Shown one piece after another: positions 59,584 to 64,000 of a stretch of DNA of 64,000 bases (positions are counted from its first letter, which is position 1; every line of letters starts with the position of its first letter). Under the pieces are notes generated by a model. It did not search any database. It was given only the letters and a program-made list of their open reading frames with translations, and had not been told where the DNA came from. The stretch is from Blepharisma stoltei (lineage: Eukaryota > Ciliophora > Heterotrichea > Heterotrichida > Blepharismidae), in the NCBI GenBank assembly GCA_914767885.1, contig CAJZBQ010000006.1:1-64000 (forward strand), read 5' to 3'. The position numbers and the translations under genes were made by a program.

Positions 59584-60505
59584 ATGGACATTGTGACTTT
59601 TCTTTTTCTCCTCGCTATTGGACTGGTTTCAGTCTATATTTTCAAAACTTTCTTAAAGAGAAAAGCTACCATAGTTACCAAACAACCAGTTCGTGATGAA
59701 TTCACTGAAATTAGAGAAATGCTTTCAGGAGGTAACGAAGGCTGGACCGCTTATAAAGACACTCCACAAGTGTCAGTTTGGGTAAAAAACTCAGAATCTT
59801 CTGCATTTGTGGTTATTAAAGGGAGAATTGTGCTAGAAAGCACCACAGCAAAGAGGGTATTCCATGCGATTTGGGATCCTAGCTTTAGACAAACATGGGA
59901 TGATGTCTTGTCTGATTACAAGGTTATTGAAGAATATACAGATTATTCTGATCTAACTTATTATTATGCCAAAAGTCCTATGCCTTTTATGGTTGGTCAT
60001 AAAACCCTCAGCTTCTACCCTATCCACACAGTTCTATATATAAAAATCCGTAATTTTAATGATAAATTAATCAACATTAGGAATTATATTTTAAAATAAT
60101 TTATATAACAAATGCACCTTTGGGTTATATTTTCATTACTATAATATTTATTATATCGAAAAATAGGACAGGTGCAGGATGTTTTTTATGGTTAGTCATA
60201 GGGAATTCATACAAGTCAGAAGCTATAAAGTCGAGGACGGGGATTATTTTGTGCTTTATAGGCATGCAGATAAGGAAGATATTCCAGTCAAGAAGGATTG
60301 TGTAAGAGCAGTCACTATCATCTCAGGAAATATCATAGGGAAAGGAGATGCGCCGAATACAGTTGTAATGGACTTCATTAGCCAAAATGATGTCAAAGGA
60401 AACATTCCGCCACAGCTGACAAACACTTTTGCGCCCGGCAAATGCTTTGATTGGCTTAAAAAGCTTGTTAAAGCGGTAAATAATGTCCCAGATGATATTC
60501 AATAG
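59584..60505 (+). CDS. Membrane-anchored START-domain protein, interrupted
   Basis: MDIVTFLFLLAIGLVSVYIF is a signal anchor. A START lipid-binding domain follows: FVVIKGRIVLESTTAKRVFH, IWDPSFRQTWDDVL, TYYYAKSPMPFMV. An insert (60002-60183) is flanked by a 17-bp duplication; one copy joins PFMVSHREFIQVRS, DGDYFVLYRHADK, then VVMDFISQNDVKGNIPPQLTN to DDIQ. The normal START length (about 200 aa) is reached only after joining. START domains move lipids or sterols between membranes; the N-terminal helix suggests ER anchoring (inference). Confidence 0.85.
60002..60183. mobile_element. 182-bp TSD-flanked insertion in START gene
   Basis: TSD TTTTATGGTTGGTCATA (59985-60001) / TTTTATGGTTAGTCATA (60184-60200), 17 bp with one mismatch and TA inside. 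Less GC-rich than other SINE-like elements; orientation unclear. It could be a 5'-truncated retroposon. Confidence 0.7.
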
Positions 60506-61464
60506 AATAAGTAATAAAATATTGAGTGACTTAAGGCAATGAATTGTGGCGAATTAAAATGATCCAATAATAAAATAAACATGAGTGCCATATTAATCAA
60601 GATTGATTTGGGACAATAAATTAACTATTTTTCGCATTTAATTGTGACTAGAAAATATTATTAGCAATAAAAATAAAAAACAAAGCAATTAGAATTTGAA
60701 TTTAATTTTAAAAATATAAAAATAATTGTATTAGATTTTATTATATAAAATTAAAAAACGAATATTTTTGTATTTTATATTAATTCAGAAGTCTTTTATT
60801 TATATCTAACACGAAAACCTTAATTTTAATTATTTGAATTCAAAAAATAAAAAACAATGAAGAATTACTATGAAGATGTTAAATTGATTGTTAATTTCTA
60901 TTATGATATATTCCATTGGAAATATTATGCTAATACTTGAATGCCACTTTAATTTATGAATTGGCATTTAGTTTTTCAAAATAAAATGGCTTTTCGGCCG
61001 GGGAAAAAAGCCTTTGCATATTTTATTTATATTAAATGGACAGCTTTCTAGGTCAGAATTCTGATAATGCACAGAGTCTATCCCTAATCCGCTTCAGGAT
61101 TGGATTTTACTTCAAGGGAGAAGGTATGCTCAGAGTTAGAGAGGGGAATCTCAGCAGTATCTATAGGAATGCTAGACCATTCGGGCATCGGCGTCAGGCG
61201 GTGATGAAGAGGAAAGGTGATGCTCGACCCTATTCTCACAGGCTAATTATCCCAACTCAAAAAAAGTTTTCATGTTGACTTTGCAAAGAGTGAATCCTTT
61301 AGAGATCCTTGGTGAATGCGTTAGCAACAGGCAAAAAGAAGACTTTAATAAGTTTAAGTTTAAGGCTTTAATTTTTCCATTGTCGAATTAGATCAAAATA
61401 AATAAGCATGGACGCTGTAATTTCAACGCAAAATTACATTAATTACCATTATGCTAATTAAAAT
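60506..61464. other. Intergenic region with a SINE-like element
   Basis: AT-rich from 60506 to about 60965 with no supported feature, then a SINE-like element (60978-61365), then about 100 bp of spacer before ATG 61465. Confidence 0.55.
60978..61365 (+). mobile_element. SINE-like insertion, intergenic
   Basis: Flanks TTTAGTTTTTC (60967-60977) and TTTAATTTTTC (61366-61376). Head AAAATAAAATGGCTTTTCGG; a short ORF (61036-61278) inside is not convincing. The tail AATAAGTTTAAGTTTAAGGC is a tandem hexamer. About 388 bp. Confidence 0.75.
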
Positions 61465-63124
61465 ATGGAATCCGAACAGTCTTCAGAATCAAAAGACAAA
61501 AGCCGAATTTTAGCTGCAAAATCTGATAGTGAACAATACTCTCCTGGGATCAGTTCCAAAGATTCCGAACCCAATTCTGAAACGAATATCGATTCTTCAC
61601 CAACCTCCAGCAAGTTGCTTTGACGAATCTTTTGAAAAGAGAGCAAATACGAGCTATTCGTTATTTATACCATAAATATTTTAGTCAGTCTAAATTATTA
61701 CATTCTTATCACACTGATTCCAATTTATTTCACCAAAGAAAATGCCACAGATTCTGAAGTAGGTATCATATTTGGTGCCGTTGGTATATTAATAGGCATT
61801 TTCGCGATTATTTTAGGACCTTTTATTAATTCTATAGGCTGCAAAAGAGCCTTAATTATTTCCACTGCGTTTTCTTTAATTGGATTTACACTTTTATGAT
61901 TTACAAGAAATATCGTGATAAATCTGTTAGGTGTTGGCTTATTTTTGACGATAGGGCTTTCTATGTCATGGCCTGTAGTAGAACTTGGGTCCAAAATTTA
62001 CACAAAACCAATTGTTTGGAATTTAAGCAATTCAATAATTATGATCGGGAATTTTTTTTCTGGTATCATAGCAGGGACTTCTATTGATTATATTTGGTCT
62101 AATTATAATGAGGATATTGCTTATCAATTAATTTATGGCACTGCAGTGATGTCAAGCTTTTTTGCTTTAATAGCTTCAATTCTTATAAGAACGAGCGCTA
62201 AATCTGCAGAATATAACGAATCTGAAGAAATTTTGATAACAAAAAATATGTTAAAAACACGGAAATTTTGAAGATTTGTTGTGCTTATACTTTTGCTGAT
62301 TTTTATGAGAAGTGGGTGTTTTGGGCATTTGGATGCGACTTTCCCAAAATATTTGCTTAAGCCCTTCTAAAATTATAAGAGCACTATATTGCTGTTGAAT
62401 TAGGATAAATAGATATAATTATATTAATGAATTTATTATTATTTATTTTGAATATTATGAAAAAACAAATTTTTTTAAATTTTATTAATTGACTTCTTAT
62501 TAAATTGGGCGAATTAGAAGGGTAGGCCAAAAGGTACACTTTGGGGCGTATCTAGCTTTACACTCAACTACGATGCTTATAGGCACAATAATTTTTACAC
62601 CAATCAGCTATATTTGTTCTAGCTACCTGCTTATTGCTTTTGGAGGCCTTCTAGGGTCATTTGCTCCCTTTTTTCTAGTCATAGGGTCAAATACTTGAAA
62701 TTGCGTTTTGTTTGTGATTATTATATCTTTAGGTGAGAGTTTATGGTCTCCAAGACTTCTCGATTACACTCTCAAAATAGCTTCGCCTGGTGAAGAAGGG
62801 ACATATTTAGCCTTATGCAATTGCCCTTTTTATTTCTGTATGATTTTAACAGGATCTCTATCAGGAACTTTACTAGAGACTTTTTGCCCTGAAAACAACA
62901 CATCTCAATGCAACGACATCTGATTCGTTATAGGGGCATTTGGGATTTTTATTCCAATTATCTTATTAATTTTTCGATTTTCATTAGAGCAGCCTGAATC
63001 GATGCCAAGTCAATGTACATTAGAAAATGACAATGTCAATATTCTGCAAATTCAAAGATCAGAAGAGTCTAAGACTGTTTCTCCAGAAAAAATTGAAAAT
63101 AGTATGCTTTTTTATAGAATATAG
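61465..63124 (+). CDS. MFS-type membrane transporter with one IES
   Basis: MESEQSSESKDKSRILAAKS starts an acidic, Ser-rich N-terminus, then twelve-helix MFS layout: GIIFGAVGILIGIFAIILGP, FTRNIVINLLGVGLF, SNSIIMIGNFFSGIIAG. UGA is Trp in at least five places (KLLWRIFWK, GFTLLWFTR, SNTWNCVL). A 157-bp segment (62358-62514) closes the frame after FPKYLL; removal between TAs in the same phase gives LRRVGQKVHFGAYLA. The C-terminal half shows GESLWSPRLLDYTLKIASP, EGTYLALCNCPFYFC and a Ser/Glu-rich tail. It differs from the MFS gene at 29.4 kb. Substrate unknown. Confidence 0.82.
62358..62514. mobile_element. 157-bp TA-bounded IES in MFS gene
   Basis: TA at 62358-62359 and 62515-62516 (codon phase 3-1). 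Ends TAAGCCCTTCTAAAATT and AATTGGGCGAAT hint at a weak inverted repeat. AT-rich with many stops. Confidence 0.7.
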
Positions 63125-63431
63125 CAGTTTATTACTGAAACCAGTTCTATTTTTCAATAAAATATTAATTGATAAATATGAATTTTTATATTTTTATAAT
63201 TTAAGTTTTATAAATAGAAAGAAATATTGCTTCCAATATTGATAAATAATTTGATAATAAAAAAGTTGAGTTTTTAATATTTGTATTTACTTCACCAGTC
63301 TTGCATGAAAATATATGAAATATTTTAAGAATAGATCTTGGGCTAATTATATTATTTAACACAAAATATATATTTTATAAATTATATTATAATTTCAAAT
63401 TAAATCATATCTAAGATTTAGATCTAAGAAA
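63125..63431. other. AT-rich intergenic spacer
   Basis: 307 bp, nothing recognisable apart from AT-rich runs before ATG 63432. Confidence 0.5.
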
Positions 63432-64000
63432 ATGAGTGCAGAATTTGTTATTGACAGGTACGGATTTCGGTCAGCCCCTCAAGCAAGACCACGAAGACCC
63501 TCTGACATCATCAGAGAAAACGCTAGAATGGAAAAATGACAAGAAATGCTTCAGAGATGGGATTACAATGTCCTCAGGCGCTCAGAATGGGTCAGAAGAA
63601 GAATCCGGAAAGGCATCCCAGACTCTTTCCGAGGAAGGGTTTGAGCTGAACTTGCCAATCTAAAGCAGCTTAAAGAAGAACACGATGCAGGCTACTATAG
63701 AAGCCTTGCCGAAACTGTCATAGAAAATAAAGCTACACGTGATATTCAGCTTGACATAAATCGAACATTTCCAGACAATATTTTATTCAGCAATGAAGGA
63801 ATCGGCCAGCAAACACTTTTTAGGATTTTAAAAGCTTATGCTCTTCATGACCCTGAAATTGGATATTGCCAAGGCATGGGTTTTTTGACTGGATTATTTT
63901 TATTTTATATGCCAGAAGAGGATGCGTTTTGGATGCTCATCGCTGTAATGAAAAAATATGAAATGAGGGAGTTCTATATGCCTGGGATGCCTGGAGTCTA
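63432..64000 (+). CDS. TBC-domain RabGAP (partial, runs off the window)
   Basis: MSAEFVIDRYGFRSAPQARP, then the TBC domain: IRKGIPDSFRGRVWAELANL with UGA as the conserved Trp, IQLDINRTFP (Arg finger motif IxxDxxR), and IGYCQGMGFLTGLFL (Gln finger YCQG). A second UGA-Trp is in ARMEKWQEML. TBC proteins accelerate GTP hydrolysis by Rab GTPases in membrane traffic. The frame is open to the last base; the C-terminal half lies beyond the window. No insertion in the visible part. Confidence 0.93.

Noticed and set aside
1-64000. UAA and UAG as glutamine throughout (Condylostoma-like code)
   Set aside because: Long conserved genes use CAA/CAG for every Gln and end at UAA/UAG at the expected place; in-frame UAR occurs only in relics, introns or removable inserts.

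Overview
The window is a chromosome end from a heterotrich ciliate, most likely Blepharisma or a close relative, in germline (micronuclear, unedited) form. Seen directly: the first 2.95 kb is a (CCCTAACA)n telomeric array. UGA is read as tryptophan inside conserved motifs (the protein kinase glycine loop GGFGRVW at 46 kb, the TBC motif RGRVW at 63.6 kb), while UAA and UAG end genes. Spliceosomal introns are only 15-16 nt (for example GTATCTTATATATAG). Linking these features to Blepharisma rests on established knowledge of heterotrichs.

Layout. 1-2951 telomere; 2952-6900 subtelomere with decayed coding relics, a truncated MITE, a SINE-like insertion and a cluster of hairpins; from 6.9 kb a gene-dense AT-rich arm on both strands. 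Recognised genes are RPB7, a FAM161-like protein, a C2A9.03-type WD40 protein, CCDC124, a degenerate allantoinase/dihydroorotase-like amidohydrolase, an MRH-domain membrane receptor, two MFS transporters, a cyclin-Y-like protein, a TrmL-type tRNA methyltransferase, a CHTOP/FoP-like protein, an ABCC transporter, a NAK-family kinase, an AGC-like kinase, a MATE transporter, an Air1/2-ZCCHC7-like zinc-knuckle protein, mitochondrial ribosomal protein mL46, UBE2W, a START-domain protein and a TBC RabGAP. Several are unrecognised.

The dominant signal is that most genes are interrupted. Three classes of insertion are seen: (i) C-tract/G-tract MITEs of two families with 3-bp TNA target duplications; (ii) short TA-bounded segments of about 56-180 bp, plus a 233-bp perfect-type palindrome; (iii) SINE-like, comparatively GC-rich retroposons of 150-850 bp with 7-19 bp target-site duplications, often starting AAAATGG and ending in a short repeated tail. 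In case after case, removing the insert down to one copy of its duplication restores the reading frame and a conserved motif. This is how internal eliminated sequences (IESs) behave, so the interrupted genes are probably functional in the somatic macronucleus. Two IESs lie in the TTAG end of 15-nt introns, and one MITE is nested in a SINE-like element.

Caution: near the telomere the sequence has many single-base irregularities and frameshifts, so consensus accuracy may be lower there.
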